Positions 32,444-40,325 of a DNA stretch of 64,000 nucleotides are shown in pieces. The notes under the pieces were generated by a model. The model searched no databases. It was not told the DNA's origin and saw only the letters and a list, made by a program, of their open reading frames with translations. Every line of letters begins with the position of its first letter. The stretch's first letter is position 1. A program made the translations under genes and the position numbers. This stretch comes from Patescibacteria group bacterium. GTDB taxonomy: Bacteria; Patescibacteria; UBA1384; XYA2-FULL-43-10; 1-14-0-10-43-13. The DNA lies in the NCBI GenBank assembly GCA_023484645.1, contig JAMCZZ010000028.1, forward strand, positions 46,871 to 110,870, read 5' to 3'.

Positions 32444-34024
32444 CTAATAAGATTCCAAACCAACAGTTTGATTAAAGGCATTAACTGCACCTTGCACAAG
32501 AGATTCAGCAAAATCGTGAATAAATATGCCTAAATTGCAGAAAACATTTCTGAAAACATCTGATAAGCTATTTTGCCCTGTGAAAACAGTCATTACATTT
32601 GATGACCCGCAAAATTGACTTCCTCCAGGATTATTTGTATTGGTTGACATTCCGACTCCAGTTGATTGCCCGAGAATGCTTGCTGCATTTCTTGCCATTT
32701 GATCATTTGGCATAGCGTAAGGATCTCCTTTGCTTTTCAAGCAATCTTGATAAGTGTTATTTTTCTGAATATAGTAATTACCCAAATAAACCTTTGTAAA
32801 GTCACTTAACGCTGTTTTCATTTCATCGGTTGCGTCAGCATTGATAAAAGCGCTTCTAGTGGCTCCGATTAAATAATGAGCGAATAGTCCTGATCCTGTT
32901 CCGGCAACATAACTTACACCACCAGTTGTTACTCCAATGCCAATTCCATATAATGCTGATCCTGCCACGTCTAAAACATCTGCAACAGTTCCAACATACT
33001 TTGAAACATCGTTTGAGATAGGAGTATTAGCGGCTACCGAATTTGCGGCGGCAATATAGGTATTATTTAAACTGTCGGTTAGCGGAATATCTGGAAATTT
33101 TGCATCCAGAGAAGTTGCATAATATGTCGTATAAGCTATTTTGTCTGCGTTCCGTAAATCATCCCTCAAAGATTTATCGGCAAAAAAGCTGTTAATAGTA
33201 TTAGTGTCATCGTTATTGGATTTATTGCTTAAAACTGCTCGCTTAATATTTTGAATTACTTTATCAACGTCTGCGTCACTAGCTTTAGCAAGAATTGGAT
33301 TAGTAAAGCTATCTTTACAAGTAGTTTGATTAGCAGCTATTGGTGCTGCTGGTCGTTTAAAGGGTTGTATTTCACGATCGCCACCGACCCAATGGGCAAT
33401 CATACTATTAATCATTTGATATTTTGGTGTACCTGGAGTATAAAACTGGCTTAGGATGCGAGCTCTGCCATTTTGAGTGTTCCCAGAAGCATCTTTTGCG
33501 TCTTCAATGCAGACATAATCCTGGGTAAAGGCAGAACTATTTGTATCATTAAAATGATATTGGACTGCTCCATCGCTGAAGTTTTGTTTTGTTTTATAAT
33601 CTTCATATCCTAAACATAAATGGCTAACTGTTGGTCTTATTTTTTGGGGATCGCCGGGATAGCCAGAAGTCGCTAAATAAAATATCGGTCCTCCATCAGT
33701 AGAAGATCCATTTACTTGAACAACCCAGATCATTGTTCCAGTATTTACATTTGAACCCGAACTAAATGTTCCTGCATAACTAAGTGTTCCAGTGCCGCTT
33801 CTAGATGTCATTAAAACTTCGTAGTTGTCTGGATTGCTGAATTCTGTTGGGATAAATTTAATGTTATCTTTATTTGTAGAGGCATCAATTGTTTGCTGCC
33901 AAACGACCGCTTTAGTTGGAGTGGCGCTAATAGTATCTTGGGCATGTGTTGTAAAATAAGGTACAAAAAAATTAAGCATTAAAGAAATGATCGTCAATGT
34001 GCCTGTCAGTTTGTTTCTCACCAC
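32444..34024 (-). CDS. Secreted protein of the secretion locus, unknown
   Basis: A 526-residue protein with an N-terminal signal peptide (LTIISLMLNFFVPYFTTHAQ, cleavage after HAQ). The mature N-terminal half looks beta-rich and polar. A glycine-rich hydrophobic stretch at about 345-385 (VADVLDVAGSALYGIGIGVT) could insert into a membrane, and an amphipathic helix ends the protein. I do not recognise a family. It is first in the virB6 unit and starts at GTG (two in a row) behind GGGAGGGG. A role as a pore or adhesin subunit is only a guess. Confidence 0.7.
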   Translation of the reverse strand: MVRNKLTGTLTIISLMLNFFVPYFTTHAQDTISATPTKAVVWQQTIDASTNKDNIKFIPTEFSNPDNYEVLMTSRSGTGTLSYAGTFSSGSNVNTGTMIWVVQVNGSSTDGGPIFYLATSGYPGDPQKIRPTVSHLCLGYEDYKTKQNFSDGAVQYHFNDTNSSAFTQDYVCIEDAKDASGNTQNGRARILSQFYTPGTPKYQMINSMIAHWVGGDREIQPFKRPAAPIAANQTTCKDSFTNPILAKASDADVDKVIQNIKRAVLSNKSNNDDTNTINSFFADKSLRDDLRNADKIAYTTYYATSLDAKFPDIPLTDSLNNTYIAAANSVAANTPISNDVSKYVGTVADVLDVAGSALYGIGIGVTTGGVSYVAGTGSGLFAHYLIGATRSAFINADATDEMKTALSDFTKVYLGNYYIQKNNTYQDCLKSKGDPYAMPNDQMARNAASILGQSTGVGMSTNTNNPGGSQFCGSSNVMTVFTGQNSLSDVFRNVFCNLGIFIHDFAESLVQGAVNAFNQTVGLESY

Positions 34025-34100
34025 CCCTCCCTTAAATAGTTTTTAGAATTTTGATCTTAGAGCTTAGTTATTAAAAACATTAAACTTTATTTACGACGTT

Positions 34101-34142
34101 CAAATAATCATTCACATCTTTTGACTCAAGATCGATTGTTTT
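34101..34142. repeat. 42-bp direct repeat, distal copy of the TPR gene 3' end
   Basis: Matches 34895-34936 at 40 of 42 positions. Read on the minus strand it still encodes KTIDLESKDVNDYL and then runs into a different ending (NVVNKV, stop). The two copies bracket the DUF3800 gene and the small RNA. Confidence 0.9.
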
Positions 34143-34180
34143 TTATTTCTCAATATTTTCTCAATATATTTTATCATCTA

Positions 34181-34209
34181 TTGACATTATTTGCTTATTC
34201 AAATATAAT
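34181..34209 (+). promoter_or_regulatory. Consensus promoter of a small RNA
   Basis: TTGACA (34181-34186) and TATAAT (34204-34209), both perfect, are 17 bp apart on the plus strand. No open reading frame follows before the terminator. Confidence 0.8.
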
Positions 34210-34215
34210 TTAGTC

Positions 34216-34299
34216 AAATTCAATCGAATACTGCCCGTATGGGTGGGTGCCTGCAAAGGCTAGATTGTTCCCTCCGCTGCTTAGCAAGAGGGTTTTTTT
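34216..34299 (+). ncRNA. Probable structured small RNA (~84 nt)
   Basis: Runs from the promoter above to a terminator hairpin. CAATC/GATTG closes a domain with two small hairpins, CCC-GTAT-GGG and GCCT-GCAA-AGGC (a GNRA-type loop). It then ends in CCCTC/GAGGG and seven Ts (34270-34299). It does not match tRNA, SRP, 6S or any riboswitch I know. The T-run overlaps the stop codon of the convergent DUF3800 gene, so the two transcripts overlap at their 3' ends. Confidence 0.6.
34270..34299 (+). terminator. Terminator of the small RNA
   Basis: CCCTC (34270-34274) pairs with GAGGG (34288-34292), followed by TTTTTTT (34293-34299). Confidence 0.75.
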
Positions 34300-34873
34300 A
34301 TTTTAATTTTCTAAGAACACCTTGTTTTGCCCCTAACCTATAAAGTTCAACAGCATAATCAACCCCTTCATTATTTTTTCGAACTAAACCGGCAATTGCA
34401 TCAGCTAATCTAATTATTGAACTGCTCTCATCTTTTATACCCCTAACTTTTTCAATACGTATTCCTATCTGACGCAATCCAACTCCGACAACTCTGACTT
34501 CTGATTTTTTAAGCCCGTCAATGAAGACGCTCGCCTTATATTTTTCCTGACATTTGGTATCGTTAATGGCGGATGCTATCGCTACAATTGTTGTATCTCT
34601 ATACGTTTTAGTTTCTTTGGTTATGGAATAATAAATAGTCTTCTTAAAAATTTTGTTCTCGAGAACCTTCTTGAGATACGCAATTTTTAGTTCCTTTTTT
34701 GTTTTTAGCCATTTTGTAGATTTTTTACCGGTCTCTTGTTCTATTTCAACCAGCAATTTGGCAATTTTTTCTCTATTATTTTTTGTTATAACTACTGAGA
34801 CGATAAAAAACTTGCCTAGCGTATCTTGACCTGTTTCATCAACGTAACAAAATATTTTCTCTGAAGTAGACAT
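34298..34873 (-). CDS. DUF3800 (RNase H-like fold) protein
   Basis: A 191-residue DUF3800 protein. The family opening is present (FCYVDETGQ with D12 and E13), as is the late DESSSIIRLADAIAGLV, whose acidic residues complete the likely metal site. The family is predicted to have an RNase H-like fold and is found in mobile and defence-associated contexts; a biochemical role is not established. It starts four bases after the TPR gene but, with the small RNA, is enclosed by 42-bp direct repeats of that gene's 3' end. This suggests it arrived as a cassette. Length is typical. Confidence 0.85.
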   Translation of the reverse strand: MSTSEKIFCYVDETGQDTLGKFFIVSVVITKNNREKIAKLLVEIEQETGKKSTKWLKTKKELKIAYLKKVLENKIFKKTIYYSITKETKTYRDTTIVAIASAINDTKCQEKYKASVFIDGLKKSEVRVVGVGLRQIGIRIEKVRGIKDESSSIIRLADAIAGLVRKNNEGVDYAVELYRLGAKQGVLRKLK

Positions 34874-34876
34874 TTA

Positions 34877-35542
34877 TTAGCTTTCTAGTATTTTCAAGTA
34901 ATCATTCACATCTTTTGACTCAGGATCGATTGTTTTGGCCTTGTTAAATGCGTCTTTTGCCTTCTCTACATATAAGGCTCTCACTTCGGAACTTAAATCA
35001 ACCAACTCTGCGGTTTTTAAATTGGCGATGCCTAAGTAAAGCCAAGCGTCTCGATAACCATCATCCATTTCAGTGGCAGTTTTTGCAGGGATGATTGCCA
35101 GTTGATATTCTTTTTCCTCAATCAATTGCTTGGAAAGCCGAACGCCTTCAATCTCTTCCTTAGGGAAAGCAAGCGCTTCGTCCAGTTTATCTTTTTGATT
35201 GTTAAAATTATTTTGTTTGTAAAAATCTTCTAATATTAAAATATTTCTTGAGGCCTCCGTTACCAAAGCTCTTCTTCCTTGGGCGACTTTGCTGCCAGGG
35301 AAGATGATGAGTGCTTTTTCATATGCCAAGTCAGCATGCAAATATTGTTTATCAGCCAAGTATGTGTCTCCTTCAGATATATATTTTTGTGCAGAATACG
35401 TTCTTAGCGGTTTAACTAGAAGAAATATAATTACAAGAATTAGAATTATAAATGCAGTTAAAATCAACCAACGAAGCCATAATGGCAAACGTTTTTCAGA
35501 CGATTTTGCAATGTCTTTAGGTTTCTTTTTATTATTTTCCAT
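34877..35542 (-). CDS. Membrane-anchored TPR protein
   Basis: A 221-residue protein. A lysine-rich N-terminus precedes a single transmembrane helix (about 23-46); the rest is helical and TPR-like (YISEGDTYLADKQYLHADLA; a C-terminal repeat around AWLYLGIANLKTAELV and AKDAFNKAKTIDPESK). TPRs hold protein partners. The ATG at 35542 is chosen because AAAGGTAAG precedes it and the 20 residues further upstream are translated family E repeat. Its last 14 codons are duplicated at 34101-34142. Confidence 0.75.
   Translation of the reverse strand: MENNKKKPKDIAKSSEKRLPLWLRWLILTAFIILILVIIFLLVKPLRTYSAQKYISEGDTYLADKQYLHADLAYEKALIIFPGSKVAQGRRALVTEASRNILILEDFYKQNNFNNQKDKLDEALAFPKEEIEGVRLSKQLIEEKEYQLAIIPAKTATEMDDGYRDAWLYLGIANLKTAELVDLSSEVRALYVEKAKDAFNKAKTIDPESKDVNDYLKILES
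34895..34936. repeat. 42-bp direct repeat, proximal copy inside the TPR gene
   Basis: The copy that forms the current 3' end of the TPR gene, ending KTIDPESKDVNDYLKILES. See 34101-34142. Confidence 0.9.
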
Positions 35543-35550
35543 ACTTACCT

Positions 35551-35683
35551 TTAAATTCGAAGATCGAATATTCGAATATTCGAAACAAATTTTAATTCTC
35601 AAATTATTTAATGTTTAAAACATTTGAATTTTTGTCATTCTGATTTGTTTCGGATTTCGTGCTTCGTATTTCGAGTTTTATAT
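35551..35683. repeat. Palindromic repeat, family E copy
   Basis: Shares the right arm TTTCGGATTTCGTGCTTCGT with 23605-23732. Its left arm repeats TTCGAATA. It fills the gap between the TPR gene and uppP. Confidence 0.8.
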
Positions 35684-35702
35684 TTATTACCGGCGAACGA
35701 AA

Positions 35703-36506
35703 CTATCTAATAAAGTATATTACCAAGACTATTCCTGCGAGCAGGATTCGGTACCACATAAATACAGAAAAATTACCCCTCTTTAAATATTCTAGCAAAT
35801 ATTTGATGGCCAAGAAACCGAAAACTGTTGACGAAATCACTCCTAAGATAAATATTGAATTCAAATCGCTAGGTCCTAAATCTTTTAATTTAAAAAGAAA
35901 AGCTCCAATCATAGCTGGAGTTCCGAGAAGGAAAGAGAATCTAGCAGCACTTTCTCTATTTAAACCCAAAGATCGACTAGCGATCATGGTAATACCGGAA
36001 CGGGAGACGCCGGGTATTAAAGCTAAAGATTGAGCTATGCCGACAATGAGAGATTGTTTATAGCCAATAGCAGGTATTTTTATGCTTTTTTTAATAAAGC
36101 GATCAACTAGATAAAGAACTATGCCGAAAATAATTAAATTAGAGGCGAGCAAGATTGGCGAATGAAGAGTACTTTCAATATAATCACTAATCAAATATCC
36201 AACTATAGCAGCTGGAATAGTAGCGACGATAATCTGCCAAAGGAGATTAGGGGGGAAGACTATCGTTTTATTATCTGTTGGTTTTCTGTTAAGTGCAGAC
36301 CCAATAATAGCCATCCAATCTTTCCAGAAATAAAATAAAATAGCGATTACAGTGCCAAGATGTAGGGCCACGTCAAAACCTAAGCCCCTATAATCCCAAC
36401 TAAAAATATATGGAGCCAACACTAAGTGGGCAGAAGAAGAAATCGGTAAAAATTCGGTAACTCCCTGAATAGCTCCGATGATGAGCGATTGAAATATTTC
36501 CATCAT
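35703..36506 (-). CDS. uppP: Undecaprenyl-diphosphatase UppP/BacA
   Basis: A 267-residue polytopic membrane enzyme that regenerates undecaprenyl phosphate, the carrier for peptidoglycan and surface sugars. The first active-site motif, GAIQGVTEFLPISSSAHL (about 12-29), and the second, PGVSRSGITMIASRSLGLNRE (about 163-183, beginning ALIPGVSRSG), are both intact. Length is normal. It diverges from a second lipid phosphatase gene (36591), so the pair probably supports the wall and polysaccharide genes further right. Confidence 0.95.
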   Translation of the reverse strand: MMEIFQSLIIGAIQGVTEFLPISSSAHLVLAPYIFSWDYRGLGFDVALHLGTVIAILFYFWKDWMAIIGSALNRKPTDNKTIVFPPNLLWQIIVATIPAAIVGYLISDYIESTLHSPILLASNLIIFGIVLYLVDRFIKKSIKIPAIGYKQSLIVGIAQSLALIPGVSRSGITMIASRSLGLNRESAARFSFLLGTPAMIGAFLFKLKDLGPSDLNSIFILGVISSTVFGFLAIKYLLEYLKRGNFSVFMWYRILLAGIVLVIYFIR

Positions 36507-36590
36507 GATTTTATTCTAACACAAATTAAGCAGTTGGCTAATAAATTAAATTGATTTGCTTTTTCTACATCTAACTCATAGAATTAGAAT

Positions 36591-37142
36591 ATGCAAAATC
36601 TCTTAGAACGATTGAGGTTATACGACTTTAACTCTTATTACTATCTGTACCAAATTAGCAAGAAAAGCCTTTTTTTTGATGTGTTTTTTTATTTCTTTGC
36701 CAAATACGGCATCGTATTTTTCTTTCTTTCATTTATTTATCTGATCTGGAATAAGAAAATCAAAGCCTTTTTCTGTGGTTTTATTGCAATGGGCATTGCC
36801 AGTTTTATTGACTTTACCATCTCTCTTCTTTGGCAGAGGCCCAGGCCATATATTGCTCATCCTGATTTAGCCATGCCTTATACAGCAGGACTGCGGGTGG
36901 ACGACATTTCTTTCCCCTCAAGTCATACTTATATTGCGTTTGCCGTCGCAACCAGCGTTTTCTTATACGGACACAAGAAACTCGGCCTCACATTATTCAT
37001 GTTGGCAGTAATTGTAGCTGCAAGCAGAGTGGGAACAGGCCTTCACTATCCATCAGATGTTATTGGTGGAGCAATTTTGGGAATCCTGTCAGGTGTTATT
37101 GCTCATACTATTGTCCAAAGGCTTGAAAAAGGTTGGGAGTAA
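36591..37142 (+). CDS. PAP2-family membrane phosphatase
   Basis: A 183-residue polytopic protein with the three phosphatidic-acid-phosphatase motifs: WQRPRPY (about 80-86), SFPSSHTY (about 107-114) and SRVGTGLHYPSDVIGG (about 144-159). It probably removes phosphate from undecaprenyl diphosphate or a related lipid. TTGCTT-17-TAGAAT lies six bases before the ATG, so its mRNA may be leaderless. It is followed directly by the recombinase gene. Confidence 0.9.
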   Translation: MQNLLERLRLYDFNSYYYLYQISKKSLFFDVFFYFFAKYGIVFFFLSFIYLIWNKKIKAFFCGFIAMGIASFIDFTISLLWQRPRPYIAHPDLAMPYTAGLRVDDISFPSSHTYIAFAVATSVFLYGHKKLGLTLFMLAVIVAASRVGTGLHYPSDVIGGAILGILSGVIAHTIVQRLEKGWE

Positions 37143-37144
37143 TT

Positions 37145-38323
37145 ATGGCTCAGAGTCCAAGTAATATTGAGACGGAACTATTCAAATTAAAAAGAGAATT
37201 TCTTGAATACTGCGAATTGGATAAGGGGCAGTCATCTTTGACTATCACCGTCTATGATCGTTATTTATCAAAATTTTTGGAATGGCTAAAAAATTACAAG
37301 CTCGAAATAAATTCTAAACAATCTGTCATTCTGAACGTCAGTGAAGAATCTAGTAAACGAAATGAGCGTGCGCCCCAACAAATCAGGGTTAGATCCTTCG
37401 TTAACACTCAGGATGACAATAAAATAAATGATCAATGTGAAATGGTAAATGAAAAATTAGGGCTTTGCCCGACAGATATTGATCAGGAAGTAGTTCGCCA
37501 GTACCGCTTGCATGTAAATCGCTTATCCGATCGATACGGCAAGGAACTAAAGAAATCAACACAGAATTATCATATTTTGGCCTTGAGGGCGTTTCTGCGA
37601 TATTTAGCTTTCCGAGGCATCAGCTCTTTATCTCCCGAAAAAGTTTCAATAGCAAAAACTGGAGATAGGCAGATTACCTTTTTAGAATCAGAGGAAATCG
37701 GCGCTATTTTAAATACTGCCGATATAAGTTCGCTTTCCGGAATGAGGGACCGGGCTATTTTGGAATTATTGTTTTCTACAGGCATGAGAGTTTCGGAATT
37801 AGCTTCTATGAATATCGATGACATTAATTTCGAGCGGGGAGAAATTGCAGTTCTAGGTAAGGGTAAAAAGATAAGAGTGGTATTTTTATCAGAGAATGCT
37901 ATTAAATCGCTCGGTCAATATTTAGAAGAAAGAGGATATTGTTCGAATCTGAAAGATGAGAACTATCGAGAAAACTTCTCAGCCGATAAATCGACTTCGA
38001 AGAATAACACTCCTCTATTCCTATCAAATAAAGGCACAAGGTTAACTGTGAGATCTATTGAGAGGATAGTCAAAAAATATTCAATGAGAGCCGGATTGGC
38101 GAAGAAAGTTTCCCCTCATACACTCAGGCACTCTTTTGCTACAGACCTACTAATCTCTGGCGCTGATGTTAGAAGCGTCCAATCTTTATTGGGCCATTCG
38201 TCGATAACCACTACACAGGTTTACACTCACGTTACAGATCAACACTTAAGAGAAATACACCAGAAATATCATGGAAAGAGCTTGCCTGAAGACAACCAAG
38301 ATACAAGAGACAAGGAACAATAA
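37145..38323 (+). CDS. xerC: Tyrosine recombinase XerC/XerD type, with in-frame repeat insertion
   Basis: A 392-residue recombinase, probably resolving chromosome dimers. All catalytic residues are visible: arginine in STGMRVSELAS (about R215), lysine in LGKGKKIRVVF, HTLRHSFATDLL (H-x-x-R, about 325-328), LLGHSSITTTQVY (His about 351, nucleophile Tyr about 360). The N-terminal SAM-like domain is interrupted at about residues 60-93 by a translated family A repeat (37324-37418), which explains the extra length; a second loop (about 265-290) is also longer than usual. The ATG at 37145 starts just past the PAP2 stop. Confidence 0.9.
   Translation: MAQSPSNIETELFKLKREFLEYCELDKGQSSLTITVYDRYLSKFLEWLKNYKLEINSKQSVILNVSEESSKRNERAPQQIRVRSFVNTQDDNKINDQCEMVNEKLGLCPTDIDQEVVRQYRLHVNRLSDRYGKELKKSTQNYHILALRAFLRYLAFRGISSLSPEKVSIAKTGDRQITFLESEEIGAILNTADISSLSGMRDRAILELLFSTGMRVSELASMNIDDINFERGEIAVLGKGKKIRVVFLSENAIKSLGQYLEERGYCSNLKDENYRENFSADKSTSKNNTPLFLSNKGTRLTVRSIERIVKKYSMRAGLAKKVSPHTLRHSFATDLLISGADVRSVQSLLGHSSITTTQVYTHVTDQHLREIHQKYHGKSLPEDNQDTRDKEQ
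37324..37418. repeat. Family A palindromic repeat inside the xerC coding sequence
   Basis: A 95-bp element beginning TGTCATTCTGAACG and ending ACACTCAGGATGACA. Its ends form imperfect inverted repeats. It keeps the frame open and adds about 32 residues. Confidence 0.85.
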
Positions 38324-38343
38324 CCAATTAAACTCCAAAATAC

Positions 38344-38379
38344 AAATAACAGTATCTAAATATTTGGATACTGTTATTT
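38344..38379 (+). terminator. Terminator after xerC
   Basis: AAATAACAGTATC pairs with GATACTGTTATTT around a short A+T loop. It could act in both directions. Confidence 0.65.
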
Positions 38380-38406
38380 GAGTATTGAGATTTGTTTGTA
38401 TCTTAG

Positions 38407-38574
38407 TTATTGGTCGTTCTCGGTGGTTTCAAAAATATTATCCCAAGTCTCGTAAACCTCTGCCTTACAGACTTGAGGTTTCAGTGAAGAAATAGTCGAT
38501 TTTATTTCTTCTATACGACATGTTCCTGACTCAATGGTTGTATTTTTAGTTTTTTGGGTTTTTATTTTTGCCAT
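38407..38574 (-). CDS. Possible small protein (55 residues)
   Basis: An ATG-started frame giving a lysine/threonine-rich start (MAKIKTQKTKNTTIESG) and an acidic, aromatic end (AEVYETWDNIFETTENDQ). Codon composition resembles the local genes, but no ribosome-binding site is visible and I recognise no family. It lies in the 570-bp gap between xerC and the Mur ligase, which otherwise holds a half family B repeat (about 38590-38620) and a family D copy. Confidence 0.35.
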   Translation of the reverse strand: MAKIKTQKTKNTTIESGTCRIEEIKSTISSLKPQVCKAEVYETWDNIFETTENDQ

Positions 38575-38744
38575 AATGTTTTGATAATGGTATGGATCCC
38601 GGATAAGCCCGGGACGCTTGATTTAGATTCAAGCGATTAAATCATTATAGCAAAAACATCACAACTTGTCAATACCAGATAGCTCATAGTTATGGTGTAA
38701 TAAAGACCGATAAATGTTTAAGACGCATGCTAACAAAAAAACTT

Positions 38745-38873
38745 AAATTACAAGCACAAAATCACAAATCACAAATAAATTCAAATATTAAAACTCTAAA
38801 TGTTAAAAACCTTCTGGATTTATTATTTTGAAAATTGGTGTTTATTTGGAACTTATGATTTTGAATTTGGTGC
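38745..38873. repeat. 129-bp dispersed repeat, family D copy 2
   Basis: Reverse-complement match, differing at only about six positions, to 4200-4328, although 34 kb away. It ends 20 bp before the Mur ligase gene's stop codon. Confidence 0.85.
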
Positions 38874-38893
38874 TTCTTTAGATCGCTTGACAA

Positions 38894-40219
38894 TTATGAG
38901 ATTGAAAATCTCTTTTTTAGTTCTTCTTTGGCAATTTTTCTATCGGAAAATGGGATGAACTTTTGAAGCCCAACAGCCATAACTTCCTCTGCTCCCTTGC
39001 CGGTTATTATAACCACATCATTTTTTTTGGCTTCAAGGATCGCTTTGTGAATTGCCTGAGCTCTGTCTAGTACTTTCCAATAATTCCTATGAAGATGCCA
39101 CTGATGTTTTTTCTTGGCGCCTCTATGAATTCCTTCGGCAACTTGTTCAATAATTTCAGCAGGGTCTTCATCATACGGGTCTTCGTCGGTAAAAATCACA
39201 AGATCAGCATATCTGCCAGCGAGCGCTCCCATAATTGGTCTTTTTGTTGCATCTCTTCGGCCAGTTGCCCCTAAAACGGCAATCAGTCTTCCGCCGCTGT
39301 TTTTCATTCCGTCTCGAATTGTTTCATAGACATTTTTGAGTGAGTCAGGATTATGCGCATAATCAACAATCACGGTGAAATCTTGATCTTTTGATACTTT
39401 AACAGACTCCATTCTGCCAGAAATAAGCTCAATGTTTTCCAGCCCCTGTTTGATTTTATCTGGGTTAATATCTAATACCAATCCGGTGCAGAAGGCAGCT
39501 AAAGCATTTTGCACATTAAATATGCCAGGCAAGTTTAAGTTTACCGTGGTTTGGCCGCTGTCATAAGCTGCTGTAAAAGTTATGCTGTTTGAGCTTGGTA
39601 AAATTTTTCTAGCCACAGCCCCATGATCAATCATTTTTTTAGTTGAATAAAGAAGTTTGTCTTTGGCGGGCAGGGAATGAAACTTCTCCCAATTAGTATC
39701 GTCCATATTCACAATAAACTTTGCCTCGGGATTATCGCGGAACAGTTTTAATTTGGCAGCTAAGTACTCCTCTTTGGTTTTATGATATTCAAGGTGTTCA
39801 TGAGACAAGTTTGTATAAATTAAAACGTCAAAATCTATTCCATAAATTCGATTTTGATCAATCGAATGCGAGGTTACCTCCAAGATAGCGTATTCGCATT
39901 TTTCTGCAACTGCTTCTTTTAGGAATTTTTGAATGACCGAAGAAGGCGGCGTTGTGACCCATCGGGATTTGGTCGTATGAGCAACTGTTTTGTCGCCGAT
40001 CTTGGTATTTATGGTTGTCTCCATTGCATTCTTTATTCCTGCAGCGTCGAGGACAGAGGCGATCATATTGCAGACAGAAGTTTTGCCTTTTGTTCCTGTA
40101 ACTCCAATAATCTTTATTTTTTTTGCAGGATAACCGTATTTTGCGCATGCCAACTTAGCTTCCATTAGATGGAGCTTGTTTTTGGTTTTTTGAGATAGGA
40201 ATTTTGAAAAAATACCCAT
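38894..40219 (-). CDS. murE: Mur ligase, MurE-like
   Basis: A 441-residue ATP-dependent ligase of peptidoglycan precursor synthesis, probably adding the third amino acid to UDP-MurNAc-dipeptide. The ATP loop is GVTGTKGKTS (about 39-48), followed by TTPPSSVIQ, EVTSHSIDQNR and DYAHNPDSL, in family order. The N-terminal UDP-binding domain is cut to about 35 residues, so it is shorter than standard MurE. The region where MurE has DNPR (meso-diaminopimelate) reads DEDPYDEDP, so the amino acid cannot be assigned. Family D-like repeats flank it on both sides. Confidence 0.85.
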   Translation of the reverse strand: MGIFSKFLSQKTKNKLHLMEAKLACAKYGYPAKKIKIIGVTGTKGKTSVCNMIASVLDAAGIKNAMETTINTKIGDKTVAHTTKSRWVTTPPSSVIQKFLKEAVAEKCEYAILEVTSHSIDQNRIYGIDFDVLIYTNLSHEHLEYHKTKEEYLAAKLKLFRDNPEAKFIVNMDDTNWEKFHSLPAKDKLLYSTKKMIDHGAVARKILPSSNSITFTAAYDSGQTTVNLNLPGIFNVQNALAAFCTGLVLDINPDKIKQGLENIELISGRMESVKVSKDQDFTVIVDYAHNPDSLKNVYETIRDGMKNSGGRLIAVLGATGRRDATKRPIMGALAGRYADLVIFTDEDPYDEDPAEIIEQVAEGIHRGAKKKHQWHLHRNYWKVLDRAQAIHKAILEAKKNDVVIITGKGAEEVMAVGLQKFIPFSDRKIAKEELKKRFSIS

Positions 40220-40224
40220 GAATT

Positions 40225-40325
40225 TCTAATTCTTAATTCTTAATTTCTAATCAAATTCTAATTTTAAATTTTTAAACATTGGAACATTAAAAATTGAATA
40301 AAAATTAATAAATAAAAATTCTAAA
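40225..40325. repeat. A+T-rich repeat, family D-like
   Basis: Tandem TTCTAATT-type units and a complementary right arm fill the gap between murE and the FemX-like gene. A relative of the family D elements, but diverged. Confidence 0.45.

Noticed and set aside
34216..34299. Small RNA as SRP RNA or a known riboswitch
   Set aside because: It lacks the SRP GGAAGCAGCC-type core and the conserved cores of the riboswitches I know; it was kept as an unassigned RNA.
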